Shown one piece after another: positions 48,559-57,720 of a DNA stretch of 64,000 nucleotides (its first letter is position 1; each line of letters starts with the position of its first letter). The notes below the pieces were generated by a model. That model made no database searches. It saw only the letters and a program-made list of their open reading frames with translations, and had not been told where the DNA came from. The DNA is from Melioribacteraceae bacterium. Its GTDB lineage: Bacteria; Bacteroidota; Ignavibacteria; Ignavibacteriales; Melioribacteraceae. The DNA is taken from NCBI GenBank assembly GCA_016342755.1, contig JAEINS010000001.1, positions 186,001-250,000 of the forward strand. Direction: 5' to 3'. The position numbers were made by a program, and so were the translations under genes.

Positions 48559-49926
48559 ATGAAGAGAATCTTTATCCTTTTTTTGTTCTTTCTGAGTATA
48601 ACTTCAGTTTTTGCTCAGAGCAATATCCTAGACAATTATATTAATGCAGCATTAGATAGCAATTTAACACTTCAGCAAAAGAAATATTCTTACCAAAAAA
48701 GCCTTGAAGCTTTAAAAGAAGCAAAACGAATGTTTTTACCAACAGTTTCGTTTGAAGCCCGCTATACAGTTGCTGAAGGTGGAAGGACGGTAACAATCCC
48801 GTTTGGAGATATGATGAATCCGGCTTATAATAACCTTAATTCAGTTAATCAGTCACTTAACATGCCTGTTTCACAATATCCTGAAATAGAAAATTACTCA
48901 TTGACTTTTGTTCGAAGTCCGGAGCAGGAAACAAAACTTGTCGTCGGTCTGCCGGTATTTAATTATGCAATAATTCAAAACCACAAAATCAAGAAAAGTC
49001 TCGTTGAGGTAGAAGAGATTAATGTTGAAATCTACAAACGAGAACTCGTTAAGGAAGTAAAAGAAGCTTATGTGAAATACTTGCAAGCAGAGCAAATATA
49101 TAATCTCTATAATAATGCGCTAAGCCTCGTAAATCAGAGCCTTAAATCAAGACAAAGTCTTTTTGCCAACGATAAGATTACTATTGACGAAGTATATGCT
49201 GCTAAAGCGCAGGTTAAACAGGTTGAAAAAGATCTTACAGAAGCAAATAAAAATAGAACAATGGCTGCTACCTGGTTTAATTTTCTTCTAAACAGGGATT
49301 TTGATGCTGAGATAGAAATAGAAGAATTAACAGTACCTGTAATTACCAATTATGATTTGGAAGATTTAAAGAAGGCTTCACTTTCCAATCGTGAGGAATT
49401 TACCCAACTGGGTAAGTTTATTGAAATACAGGAACACACTGTGAAGCTCGAAAAGGGAGAAGCTTTACCTAAAATTTCAATAGGTGCACAGTATGGTTTT
49501 CAGGGAGAAGAATATACCTTTAATGATGAAAGTCATTTTGCAGCGGTAGGTATAAACTTATCTTGGAGTTTGTTTACTTCAGGCCAAAGGCAATCGAAAA
49601 TTAGCCAGGCTCAAATAGAAAGGAAAATCCTCGAAAGTCGCAAACAGGAAATAGAACTTCAGATTCAAATGGAAGCTACCGAAACTTATTACTCCCTAAA
49701 AACAGCCCAAGAAGGGATTGAATTGGCCGAGGGGGAACTACAGAATTTCCGCCTTTCCTATTTGCTTGTTGAAAAAAAATACCAACAGGGAATTGTAAAT
49801 TATTTAGAATATTCAAGCGCCCTAAATAATAAAATGAACGCAGAAATTAAATTGATCTTAGCAAAATACACCTATCAGATTGAACAAATAAACCTCGAAC
49901 GGGAGATATCAGCTTATGAATTATAA
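48559..49926 (+). CDS. TolC-family outer-membrane efflux protein
   Basis: Protein of 455 aa with a signal peptide (cut near FAQ) and two repeats of the outer-membrane efflux fold: long helices such as KEVKEAYVKYLQAEQIYNLYNNAL and ETYYSLKTAQEGIELAEGEL, with QYGFQGE-type strands between. First gene of a three-part pump with the next two genes. Overlaps the adaptor gene by 11 bases. Confidence 0.88.
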   Translation: MKRIFILFLFFLSITSVFAQSNILDNYINAALDSNLTLQQKKYSYQKSLEALKEAKRMFLPTVSFEARYTVAEGGRTVTIPFGDMMNPAYNNLNSVNQSLNMPVSQYPEIENYSLTFVRSPEQETKLVVGLPVFNYAIIQNHKIKKSLVEVEEINVEIYKRELVKEVKEAYVKYLQAEQIYNLYNNALSLVNQSLKSRQSLFANDKITIDEVYAAKAQVKQVEKDLTEANKNRTMAATWFNFLLNRDFDAEIEIEELTVPVITNYDLEDLKKASLSNREEFTQLGKFIEIQEHTVKLEKGEALPKISIGAQYGFQGEEYTFNDESHFAAVGINLSWSLFTSGQRQSKISQAQIERKILESRKQEIELQIQMEATETYYSLKTAQEGIELAEGELQNFRLSYLLVEKKYQQGIVNYLEYSSALNNKMNAEIKLILAKYTYQIEQINLEREISAYEL

Positions 49927-50983
49927 TAAATGTAAACTAGTTATGAGCAATAAAATCATTAGAAACAGCTTAGTTGCTATTTCTTTAGCTCTAATTGTGG
50001 GATGCTCTGAAAATGATAGTAGAGAAATAGCAAGCAAAATCCCTACAGTGCGTACCGAGGATGTTAAAGCAGTTGAATATTCCGACCGCATAAGGACAAC
50101 TGGCAGGTTGGCATTCAACAACGAATACAAAATGTCATTTAAAACTTCGGGTATTGTTAAAACGGTTTTTGTGAAAGATGGACAATATGCAAAAAAAGGT
50201 ATGCTATTGGCATCTCTAAAGCTAGACGAGATTGAGTCTAAAGTTAAGCAGGCTGAATTTTCTTTTGAAAAAGCAAAACGAGACTTTGACAGGGCAACAG
50301 CTTTGTATGCTGACAGTGTAGCTACTTTGGAACAACTGCAGAATGCCAAAAGCCAGCTGCAAAATGCTGAGATGAACTTACAAGCGGCACAGTTCAATCT
50401 AAAACATTCCCAAATAGTTGCTCCGGCAAATGGAATCATTCAAAAAATACTGGTAAAGGAAAATGAAATTACAGGTGCCGGCAATCCCATTATTATTTTT
50501 GGTGCAGAAAACCAAGGGAAAGTTCTTGTTGCTAATGTTTCTGATGTGGATGTAGTTAAAATAAAAATTGACGATAAAACTTCACTTCATTTTGATGCTT
50601 GGCGCGAAACTGTTTTCAATGGTAAAGTTTTAGAAATTGCAGGAATGGCAAGCCCCTCAACCGGAACCTATGAAATAAAAATTCAGGTAAGTGATGCTGA
50701 TAATAAATTAAAACCCGGTTTTATCGGGAGTGCAACCATTACTTCATCAAAAGTAAGCCACCAGATTGAAATCCCCATTGAAGGATTGGTGCAAGCCAAC
50801 AACAAAACAGCAGTCGTTTATAAAGTTGAAAATGAATTGGCGATTAAACAGGATGTTCATGTAGCTAAAATTTTAAACAAAAAGTTGCTCATCTCTAGTG
50901 GTCTTTCTGAAAATGACAAAATAATAGTCGAAGGATTAGGAGAACTAAAAGGCGACAGCATTTCTGTAAAATCAATTCATTAA
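49916..50983 (+). CDS. RND periplasmic adaptor (membrane fusion protein)
   Basis: Protein of 355 aa. A lipoprotein signal ends ALIVGC. Order: half-lipoyl (FKTSGIVKTVFVKDGQYAKKGMLLASL), alpha-hairpin (about 100-150), second half-lipoyl (IVAPANGIIQKILVKENEITGAG), then beta-barrel domains. Start kept at 49916 because GGGAGA precedes it; an in-frame ATG at 49943 also gives a good signal peptide. Bridges the TolC-like and RND proteins. Confidence 0.88.
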   Translation: MNYNKCKLVMSNKIIRNSLVAISLALIVGCSENDSREIASKIPTVRTEDVKAVEYSDRIRTTGRLAFNNEYKMSFKTSGIVKTVFVKDGQYAKKGMLLASLKLDEIESKVKQAEFSFEKAKRDFDRATALYADSVATLEQLQNAKSQLQNAEMNLQAAQFNLKHSQIVAPANGIIQKILVKENEITGAGNPIIIFGAENQGKVLVANVSDVDVVKIKIDDKTSLHFDAWRETVFNGKVLEIAGMASPSTGTYEIKIQVSDADNKLKPGFIGSATITSSKVSHQIEIPIEGLVQANNKTAVVYKVENELAIKQDVHVAKILNKKLLISSGLSENDKIIVEGLGELKGDSISVKSIH

Positions 50984-50996
50984 AAGCGGAAAAATT

Positions 50997-53900
50997 ATGA
51001 ATAATTTACCAAAATTTTCAATCAATAATTATCAGTTCGTACTGATAGTCTTCGTAGTAACATTAATATGGGGTATGAATTCGTTCTTAACCATGCCTCG
51101 TACAGAAGACCCACCTGCAGCACAACCTGGAGCAATAGTTACTGTGATCTACCCCGGAGCCTCACCCAGCGATATGGAGGAGTTAATTATAAACCCCATT
51201 GAAGAGGAAGTAAATGGCTTAGAACTCATTTCAGAAATAAAATCATCAGCCGGCAATGGCTATGCTTTCATAAATGTGAGTTTTGATTATGGCAATTACA
51301 ATTTCGACGACAAATACGATGACGTTGTTCAGGCGGTTAATGAAGTAAAAACCGAACTGCCATCAGGAATTGGCGATATAAACTTTCGCAAAAAAACAAC
51401 AACCGATACCAAGATATTACAATTAGCACTTAGTTCAGAAACGGTTGAATTTAGCGACATGAGAATCTGGGCTGAAAGCCTTGAGAAAAAACTGGAACAA
51501 GTTAAGGGCATTAAAACGGTTGATATCATTGCGCTCCCGGAACAGCAGGTAAAAATACTTATGCAGCCCGATAAAATGGTAAACATGGGTATTGGTGTTT
51601 CCGATATCGAAAATGGGATTAAGGCCAACAACCAAAACATACCGGGTGGTGAACTAGTAATGGGCGAAAACAGTTTTAATATAAAAACAAGTGGTTCGTA
51701 CGAGTCGTTGGATGAAATCAGAAATACGGTAGTTGGCTCAGTTGAAGGTCAGTTGGTTTACCTGAAAGATATTGCCGATGTTGAAATTGACTACGAAGAA
51801 AATAATTACCTGGCAGGTTTTAACGGTACCCGCAGTATTTTCTTGACTGCCGAACAAAAAAGCGGAACCAATGTACTGGCTATTGTTGATGAAGCGAAAG
51901 TAATTATTGATGACTTTGAAGCGTCGATGCCGGAGAATATACATATCCATTATGTGCATAATCAAGCCGAAAATGTTGAGAAAAGTGTCAATGGATTTTT
52001 AAATAACCTTTTTCAGGGAATCGTTTTAGTAGGTTTTGCCATTATGCTGGCCATAGGTTTTAAATCGAGCCTGGTAATAATGCTGGCTATACCTTCATCG
52101 ATACTTATCGGATTAGGTTTTGTTGACCTGGCAGGCTTCGGTCTGCAAAGTGTATCTATTGCCGCATTGGTTATTGCCCTGGGTTTGTTGGTTGATAATT
52201 CAATTGTTGTCATTGAAAATACCGAACGCTATCTGAAACAAGGGATGAGCAGTAAAGAAGCAGCCATAAAAGGTACAAAACAAGTTGCTTACCCAATCAT
52301 CAGTTCTACCTTAACCACATTGGCTGCTTTTATCCCTATTGCCATGCTTTCTGATGCTGCCGGAGATTTTATTCAAAGTATGCCGGTAACGGTAGTTGCC
52401 ACATTAACGGCATCGGTTGTTCTTGCCCTTAGCGTATCACCTTTGTTGATGGCTATTTTATTTAAACGTAAAAAAGAAACCCAACATAGTGAGAATTGGT
52501 TGCAGAAAAAGTTGGCAAGTTTTATATCAGGACCCTACCGTAAGATTCTGCATTTCTCGCTTACGAACACCAAAACGGTGCTGTTGGCTTCATTTGTGCT
52601 GTTTCTGTCGGCAGTGATGGTTTTTAAATTCTTTGTTGGCAGCAGCTTTTTTCCAAAAGCCGAGAAACCATTATTAATGGTTCAGGCAACACTACCTCAA
52701 AATAAAACTATTAAAGAAACTGAAAAGGTGGCCCATTATATCGAGAGTGTATTGGATACCATACCTGAAATTAAACAATATGCAAGCAATGTTGGAAATG
52801 GAAATCCAAAAGTTCATTTCAATCTTTTCCCAAAAGATAATGCGAAAAATTTTACCGAGTTTTTTGTGGAATTAAAGGAGTATGACCTCAAAGCTTTTGA
52901 GCAATTTGTATCTCGTTTGCGAAACACATTCAGTGATTATTCAAAAGCCGAAATTGTAATAAAAGAATTTCAGAGCGGACAGGTCATTCAATATCCGGTA
53001 CAAATTATTTTAAATGGTGACAATATCGAAAACCTGATGAAAGCAGCCGATGATGTGGAGGCAATAATGAAAAACCATCCGGGTATTATTAATGTTGAAA
53101 ATGAACTGGATGGAATGCGCACAGACCTTCATGTAATAATCAATAAAGACAAGGCTTCAATGCTTGGTGTTGCCGTATCGGCTATTGATAAAACCATAAG
53201 AACAGCCATGAACGGAACAACGGTATCAAAATTCAATGCACTCGATGGTAAGGAATACGATATACAATTAAGCTTGCCGTTGGATGGTAAAGCAAAAATA
53301 GAGGATTTTGATAAAATCTTTATAAAATCGATGCTTGGAAAGCAAATACCACTTAGCCAGTTAGCACGAGTTGAATTTGTTAAAAACCCAAACAAAATCA
53401 CCCACTACAACCTTAGCAGAAGTGCAACAGTAGGTAGTGATGTAGCAAGCGGATACAATACGGCTAAAGTTACTAAACAAATTGAAGCACAAATAAAAGC
53501 ATATAAAATGCCTCTTGGAGTTAGTTATATAGTTGCAGGAGAATCGGCAAAACAGAATAAATCATTTGGAGGACTTGGAGCTGCAGCGGTTATTGCAATG
53601 TTGATAATTTTTGCCATTCTCGTTTTACAGTTTCATTCGTTTATGCAGCCATTTATCATTTTTACATCCATACCTTTTGCACTTACAGGCTCATTTTATG
53701 CTCTGTTTCTATCGGGTTTCGATTTTTCATTCACAGCTTTTATCGGTGCCATTGCGCTAATAGGTATAGCAGTTAACGATGCCATTGTTTTTATTGATTT
53801 TGCCAATGAAGAACGCAAACAAGGGAAAAACATTTATGAAGCCCTCATGGAAACAGGAAAGCTTCGTTTTGTGCCAATTTTAATTACCTCTGTTACAACA

Positions 53901-54059
53901 ATTGGCGGATTACTTCCATTAACGCTTGGAGGAGGCTTGTTTTGGGGGCCTTTAGGTTGGACAATCATAGGGGGCTTATCGTTATCAACGCTGTTGACGC
54001 TGGTTATAGTTCCCGTTTTATATAAAGTAATGATTAAAGAAAAAAGTTTAATTAAATAG
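50997..54059 (+). CDS. RND-family efflux pump, inner-membrane permease
   Basis: AcrB/HAE1-type transporter of 1020 aa. TM1, a large periplasmic loop (SYPGASP-like VIYPGASPSDMEE), TM2-6 with the proton-relay Asp in ALGLLVDNSIVVIEN, then the second half with GAIALIGIAVNDAIVFIDFA. No heavy-metal signature was recognised, so drugs or other amphiphiles are as likely as metals. Central part of the three-gene pump. Confidence 0.92.
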   Translation: MNNLPKFSINNYQFVLIVFVVTLIWGMNSFLTMPRTEDPPAAQPGAIVTVIYPGASPSDMEELIINPIEEEVNGLELISEIKSSAGNGYAFINVSFDYGNYNFDDKYDDVVQAVNEVKTELPSGIGDINFRKKTTTDTKILQLALSSETVEFSDMRIWAESLEKKLEQVKGIKTVDIIALPEQQVKILMQPDKMVNMGIGVSDIENGIKANNQNIPGGELVMGENSFNIKTSGSYESLDEIRNTVVGSVEGQLVYLKDIADVEIDYEENNYLAGFNGTRSIFLTAEQKSGTNVLAIVDEAKVIIDDFEASMPENIHIHYVHNQAENVEKSVNGFLNNLFQGIVLVGFAIMLAIGFKSSLVIMLAIPSSILIGLGFVDLAGFGLQSVSIAALVIALGLLVDNSIVVIENTERYLKQGMSSKEAAIKGTKQVAYPIISSTLTTLAAFIPIAMLSDAAGDFIQSMPVTVVATLTASVVLALSVSPLLMAILFKRKKETQHSENWLQKKLASFISGPYRKILHFSLTNTKTVLLASFVLFLSAVMVFKFFVGSSFFPKAEKPLLMVQATLPQNKTIKETEKVAHYIESVLDTIPEIKQYASNVGNGNPKVHFNLFPKDNAKNFTEFFVELKEYDLKAFEQFVSRLRNTFSDYSKAEIVIKEFQSGQVIQYPVQIILNGDNIENLMKAADDVEAIMKNHPGIINVENELDGMRTDLHVIINKDKASMLGVAVSAIDKTIRTAMNGTTVSKFNALDGKEYDIQLSLPLDGKAKIEDFDKIFIKSMLGKQIPLSQLARVEFVKNPNKITHYNLSRSATVGSDVASGYNTAKVTKQIEAQIKAYKMPLGVSYIVAGESAKQNKSFGGLGAAAVIAMLIIFAILVLQFHSFMQPFIIFTSIPFALTGSFYALFLSGFDFSFTAFIGAIALIGIAVNDAIVFIDFANEERKQGKNIYEALMETGKLRFVPILITSVTTIGGLLPLTLGGGLFWGPLGWTIIGGLSLSTLLTLVIVPVLYKVMIKEKSLIK

Positions 54060-54067
54060 AGGATAGT

Positions 54068-54430
54068 ATGAAAAGTTTAAGAAATATTATAGTAGTAGTC
54101 ATTATCAGCTTTCTTAGTTCAAATGTTTTTGCTCAATCAAATTTATGCGGTAAATGGATTGTCGGTGAACAAAACACAGTAATAAAAATAGAACAAGACA
54201 ATGGCATTTATAGTGGAAAAATTATCTCCTCTGATAATCCCAAAGCAAAAATTGGAAAGCTGATGGTTAAAGAAGTCAAAAAAATAAAAAGTAAATGGGA
54301 AGGGAAAGTATATTCACCAAAACGTAAAGAGTGGTACGATGCTGAATTTACAGTAGAAAGTAACAAGCTAAATATTAAAATATCTGTTGGTTTTTACAGT
54401 AAAATTGTTGAATGGATTAGAGTTAAATAG
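54068..54430 (+). CDS. DUF2147-like secreted protein
   Basis: Protein of 120 aa with a signal peptide (ending FAQ). The mature part begins LCGKWIVGEQNTVIKIEQDNGIYSG and ends VGFYSKIVEWIRVK, the start and end signatures of DUF2147 calycin-like proteins. Sits 8 bases after the pump gene. Role unknown; possibly a lipophilic-ligand binder. Confidence 0.6.
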   Translation: MKSLRNIIVVVIISFLSSNVFAQSNLCGKWIVGEQNTVIKIEQDNGIYSGKIISSDNPKAKIGKLMVKEVKKIKSKWEGKVYSPKRKEWYDAEFTVESNKLNIKISVGFYSKIVEWIRVK

Positions 54431-54438
54431 GATTTTTA

Positions 54439-54630
54439 ATGGAAGAAGACATATATGGTATAACATACGCATGCCCTCATGGCAAACGAAAAACTGAATG
54501 CCCCTTAATAGAAATTGAGCATCTTTCTCTAAAAGAAAAGTTACATTGGATTAACCACCTACAACCAGATCAAAAGAGACAGATTATAAATTTTCATCTT
54601 GACTGTTCAGTTAAAAGAGAATTTAAATAA
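54439..54630 (+). CDS. Small Cys/His protein (63 aa), hypothetical
   Basis: Soluble protein of 63 aa with conserved-looking Cys and His: YACPHGKRKTECPL near the N-terminus and FHLDC near the C-terminus, spacing that could hold one metal ion. I recall similar short proteins in Bacteroidota but know no function. Lies between the DUF2147-like and barrel genes in the efflux operon. Confidence 0.6.
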   Translation: MEEDIYGITYACPHGKRKTECPLIEIEHLSLKEKLHWINHLQPDQKRQIINFHLDCSVKREFK

Positions 54631-54640
54631 AATTTGAATA

Positions 54641-55555
54641 ATGAATATGAATTGTAAAAAAAATATATTTATTAGTTGTACAGTTGTTTTAATAGCCTTT
54701 ATTACTCTGTCACAAAATAGTAATGCGCAGGATTTCGAATTAGCCGGAATTAAATATGCATATTATCCCAAAGCAGCAATAAAAGATGTTTCGGAAAATA
54801 GAGAAATTTCGTTTCATGAATTTAATGCTTTTGTAAACATACCTATGAAATTTAAAAATCAAAAAACAGGGTTGGTACATGGATTTGGATATGGCTTTGT
54901 AGAAGCTGCATTCAATAATTCGTCACCAGATGAAGCAAGCAAACCCAAGAAAAATCTACATGCGTTTTATTATCAATTAAGGTTGGTACATAAATGGAAC
55001 GAAAAGTGGAGCTTATTGGTTGCATTGAAACCTACAATCGCCTCAGACTTTGAACAAAAGTTAAGTTCGGAAGATCTTATTTTTCAAGGAGCTGTTATTG
55101 CAACAAGAACAATTAACAACAAATTAAAAATAGGTGCCGGTGTTGTGTATGGTGCACAGTGGGGCAGCCCCAGAGTGTTGCCGGTTGTTAGCATTAATTA
55201 CAAAAACGATAGGCACAGTTTGAATACACTTTTACCCATGGATATCAAATATACCTATTCGCTATTTCCTGAAGAAAAATTAAAACTTGGTTTGAGGTAT
55301 ACCCGAAATGGAGCTAATTTTAATGTTTCAGGCTCTGACATGGCCGAGATTGATAAAATAAATTATTCTCGGGCAAATATCGGAGTGCTTGCTAATTATA
55401 AATTAACAACAATACTCCGTATAGAAGCATTCGGGGGAATAAGTACAGGACGAAAATACAGGTTTGTAGATTTTGATAATAATGAGCATGATTTTGATTC
55501 CAAAGCAGCTCCATTTTTTAGTGTCGGGATTGTATTTGTTTCGCCCCAAATATAA
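54641..55555 (+). CDS. Outer-membrane beta-barrel protein (DUF6268-like)
   Basis: Protein of 304 aa with a signal peptide (cut near NAQ), alternating strands throughout and a terminal FFSVGIVFVSPQI. The segment NKLKIGAGVVYGAQWGSPRVLPVVSINY resembles what I associate with DUF6268. Perhaps a porin-like partner of the pump; not assignable from sequence. Confidence 0.55.
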   Translation: MNMNCKKNIFISCTVVLIAFITLSQNSNAQDFELAGIKYAYYPKAAIKDVSENREISFHEFNAFVNIPMKFKNQKTGLVHGFGYGFVEAAFNNSSPDEASKPKKNLHAFYYQLRLVHKWNEKWSLLVALKPTIASDFEQKLSSEDLIFQGAVIATRTINNKLKIGAGVVYGAQWGSPRVLPVVSINYKNDRHSLNTLLPMDIKYTYSLFPEEKLKLGLRYTRNGANFNVSGSDMAEIDKINYSRANIGVLANYKLTTILRIEAFGGISTGRKYRFVDFDNNEHDFDSKAAPFFSVGIVFVSPQI

Positions 55556-55614
55556 TTAATGTAAAAAGTTGATGTGGTTTACAAAATCATTCAATAAATT
55601 GCGAATATTGATAG

Positions 55615-56658
55615 ATGAAAAATAGAAACGATAAAAATATTAGAAATACCATAATTCGTGTAGTTTTGGTTTCATTATATGCAATGCTTGTAATGAAATT
55701 AGTGAAATACACAATGCCTGATGATATTGAGATTGTCGGACATTTTCCAAGAGGATTGTTCGTAGTTTTTTATATTTTACTTTCCAATTTGAACACAGAA
55801 GGAAATCTTATATTTAACAGCCTTCTCAATAAAAAACTTCCTTGGTTTTATTTTCCCCAAAAACGCTTGCTCACACAATTGTCATTCATTTTGATGTGGA
55901 CAATAGTTACAATCGGAATTCCATTTACTATCTGGTATTTTTATAACGGACGTTCTTTTACCTATCCTCCATTTTCAGTAGCTGCCTTTGTTAGTTCAAT
56001 AATACTATTATTGGTTGTTTTAGGTATATCTCTGACAATTAATTTCTTTAAGCATTGGCAAATTTCTTTGCTGGATGCTGAACATTATAAGCAAGAAAAA
56101 CTCAAAGCCGATTACCGGGTTCTGCAAAATCAGGTAAACCCGCATTTTTTGTTTAACAGTCTGAATGTAATAGTCTCAGAAATAAAACATAATCCCAATT
56201 CTGCGGTTGAATTTACGCGCAGATTATCAAAAGTATACCGTTATGTATTGCAAAGTAAAAATCATGATTTAATTACCTTAAGTAAAGAACTTGAATTTAT
56301 TGATTCGTTTATTTTTTTGCATAAAGTCAGAATTGGCAATGCTTTGGAGTATTCGGTAAAGATTTCGGCAGAAACATTAGAAATGCAATTACCCCCGTTA
56401 ACGCTCCAAATTTTAATTGAGAATGCAATTAAACACAATATAGCTAATAAAGAAAATGTTCTAAAAATTTCTATTGCAAGTGGCGAGGATAATAAGTTGA
56501 TTGTAAGTAATAACCTGCAAGCTATTGAAAATGCAGACTCGACATATACTGGATTATCAAACTTGAGTAAACGATTTGAATTGCTTAAAAAAGATGGATT
56601 TACCTATGGAGAACAAGAAGAAAAATTTGTTGTAACCATTCCTTTAATTGAGGAATAA
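55615..56658 (+). CDS. LytS-type sensor histidine kinase
   Basis: Protein of 347 aa. Four transmembrane helices (about 10-150), then the His_kinase domain: NQVNPHFLFNSLNVI with the phosphorylated His, and LTLQILIENAIKHNI (N box). The ATPase G-box is short (YTGLSNLSKRFELL). Its stop is 1 base from the regulator's ATG. Forms a two-component system with the next gene; likely controls the efflux operon. Confidence 0.85.
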   Translation: MKNRNDKNIRNTIIRVVLVSLYAMLVMKLVKYTMPDDIEIVGHFPRGLFVVFYILLSNLNTEGNLIFNSLLNKKLPWFYFPQKRLLTQLSFILMWTIVTIGIPFTIWYFYNGRSFTYPPFSVAAFVSSIILLLVVLGISLTINFFKHWQISLLDAEHYKQEKLKADYRVLQNQVNPHFLFNSLNVIVSEIKHNPNSAVEFTRRLSKVYRYVLQSKNHDLITLSKELEFIDSFIFLHKVRIGNALEYSVKISAETLEMQLPPLTLQILIENAIKHNIANKENVLKISIASGEDNKLIVSNNLQAIENADSTYTGLSNLSKRFELLKKDGFTYGEQEEKFVVTIPLIEE

Positions 56659-56659
56659 G

Positions 56660-57436
56660 ATGGCCCTAAAAGTATTAATTATAGAAGATGAAATTCCAGC
56701 ACAACGTTTGTTGAAAGAAACCATACAAGAGCTGGATTATGAAACTGAAGTTATTGGCTGCCTGAATAGTATTAAGTCAGCCGTTGAATGGTTTCAAAAT
56801 AACAGCCATCCTGAAATAGTATTAATGGATATTCAACTTTCCGACGGAACCAGCTTTGAAATTTTTGAGAAGGTTCGGATTGAGAGTATGATAATTTTTA
56901 CTACCGCTTATGATGAATATGCTGTTCAGGCTTTCAAAGTAAACAGTCTTGATTATTTGTTAAAACCTATAGACAGGGAAGAACTTCAAGCGGCATTTGA
57001 AAAATTTCAGAATTACAGTAAATCATTTGTAAAGCAAAAAAATAGCGGAATAGAATATTCAGAAATAGCATCTCTAATTAAAAATGAAGTCAAAGATTAC
57101 AGAAAACGATTTCTTATTCAATCGAATGAAACATTCTACCAGATTCCTGTGGAGAAAATCGCTTTTTTTAATAGCATTCAAAAAATAACGTTTGCTGTTA
57201 CATTCGAAAACAGTAAATATCCTATTTCATATTCTCTTGAAAATTTAAAAGAACAATTAAATCCGGAACATTTTTTTAAGGTAAACAGGCAGTTAATTAT
57301 TAATATTTCTGCTATTAAAAAGATCCATTCTTACTTCCAGGGAAAGTTGGTAATAGAGACGAATTCGAAGCATACCGAAAAAATTATTGTTGGAAAAGAT
57401 AAAGCCGCCGATTTTAAAAGATGGCTTGATAGATAA
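56660..57436 (+). CDS. LytTR-family response regulator
   Basis: Receiver domain about 1-120 (LIIEDEIPAQRLL, VLMDIQLSDG with the phospho-Asp, KVNSLDYLLKPI) and a LytTR DNA-binding domain about 155-258 (RFLIQSNETFYQIPVEKIAFF, HFFKVNRQLIINISAI). Start taken at the ATG at 56660 (258 aa), not the upstream in-frame TTG. Last gene before the attC at 57.5 kb. Confidence 0.87.
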   Translation: MALKVLIIEDEIPAQRLLKETIQELDYETEVIGCLNSIKSAVEWFQNNSHPEIVLMDIQLSDGTSFEIFEKVRIESMIIFTTAYDEYAVQAFKVNSLDYLLKPIDREELQAAFEKFQNYSKSFVKQKNSGIEYSEIASLIKNEVKDYRKRFLIQSNETFYQIPVEKIAFFNSIQKITFAVTFENSKYPISYSLENLKEQLNPEHFFKVNRQLIINISAIKKIHSYFQGKLVIETNSKHTEKIIVGKDKAADFKRWLDR

Positions 57437-57491
57437 ATATTCAATGGGTGAAGATTTACTATGCCCTTTGTAAATCTTAAAATTAGAAAAC

Positions 57492-57681
57492 GCTTATAAC
57501 AAGTTGCTCAAGGCGACAGCTTTTACGATTTCGGCATTTGTGTAATTCTAATTTTTGTTCTACCGTTTCGGCTTTGTCGTTTGGTTTTGTTTATAAATGA
57601 AAGTTTTTAGTTATTAAAAAGTTGTTTAATCAATACGGTATAGTTGTTATGGGCTGCGCCTTAGCAACCACGCCGTTATAC
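57492..57681 (+). other. attC site 1
   Basis: R'' GCTTATAAC, L'' GTTGCTCAAGGCGACAGC; L' GCTGCGCCTTAGCAAC, R' GTTATAC. The arms pair as GTTGCT(c)AAGGCG(a)CAGC, with bulged C and A in the left arm. About 190 bp long, of the long VCR-like class. Nearly identical in design to attC site 2. Confidence 0.8.
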
Positions 57682-57720
57682 GCTTAGTAAGTAATATTTA
57701 ATCATCATCATAGAGGAATT

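Larger units (their letters stand above)
48281..57675 (+). mobile_element. Candidate giant cassette B (9.4 kb): RND efflux and LytS/LytTR block
   Basis: Left end G|TTATAAGC; its complement GCTTATAAC is exactly the R'' of the attC at 57492-57681. Inside are eight same-strand genes with gaps of at most about 60 bases, and I saw no further attC. The size is far above the usual cassette, so an alternative is that an efflux operon was inserted into an ordinary cassette. Third positions and Bacteroidales-like wording of the genes suggest an origin different from the housekeeping genes (impression, not computed). Confidence 0.45.

Noticed and set aside
49921-50439. Minus-strand ORF of 172 codons
   Set aside because: Fully antisense to the periplasmic adaptor, whose domains are clear; composition looks like a reading-frame shadow.
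57437-57720. Search for an integrase or attI near the first long attC
   Set aside because: No tyrosine-recombinase ORF on either strand between 46 and 64 kb; the gap is filled by the attC itself.
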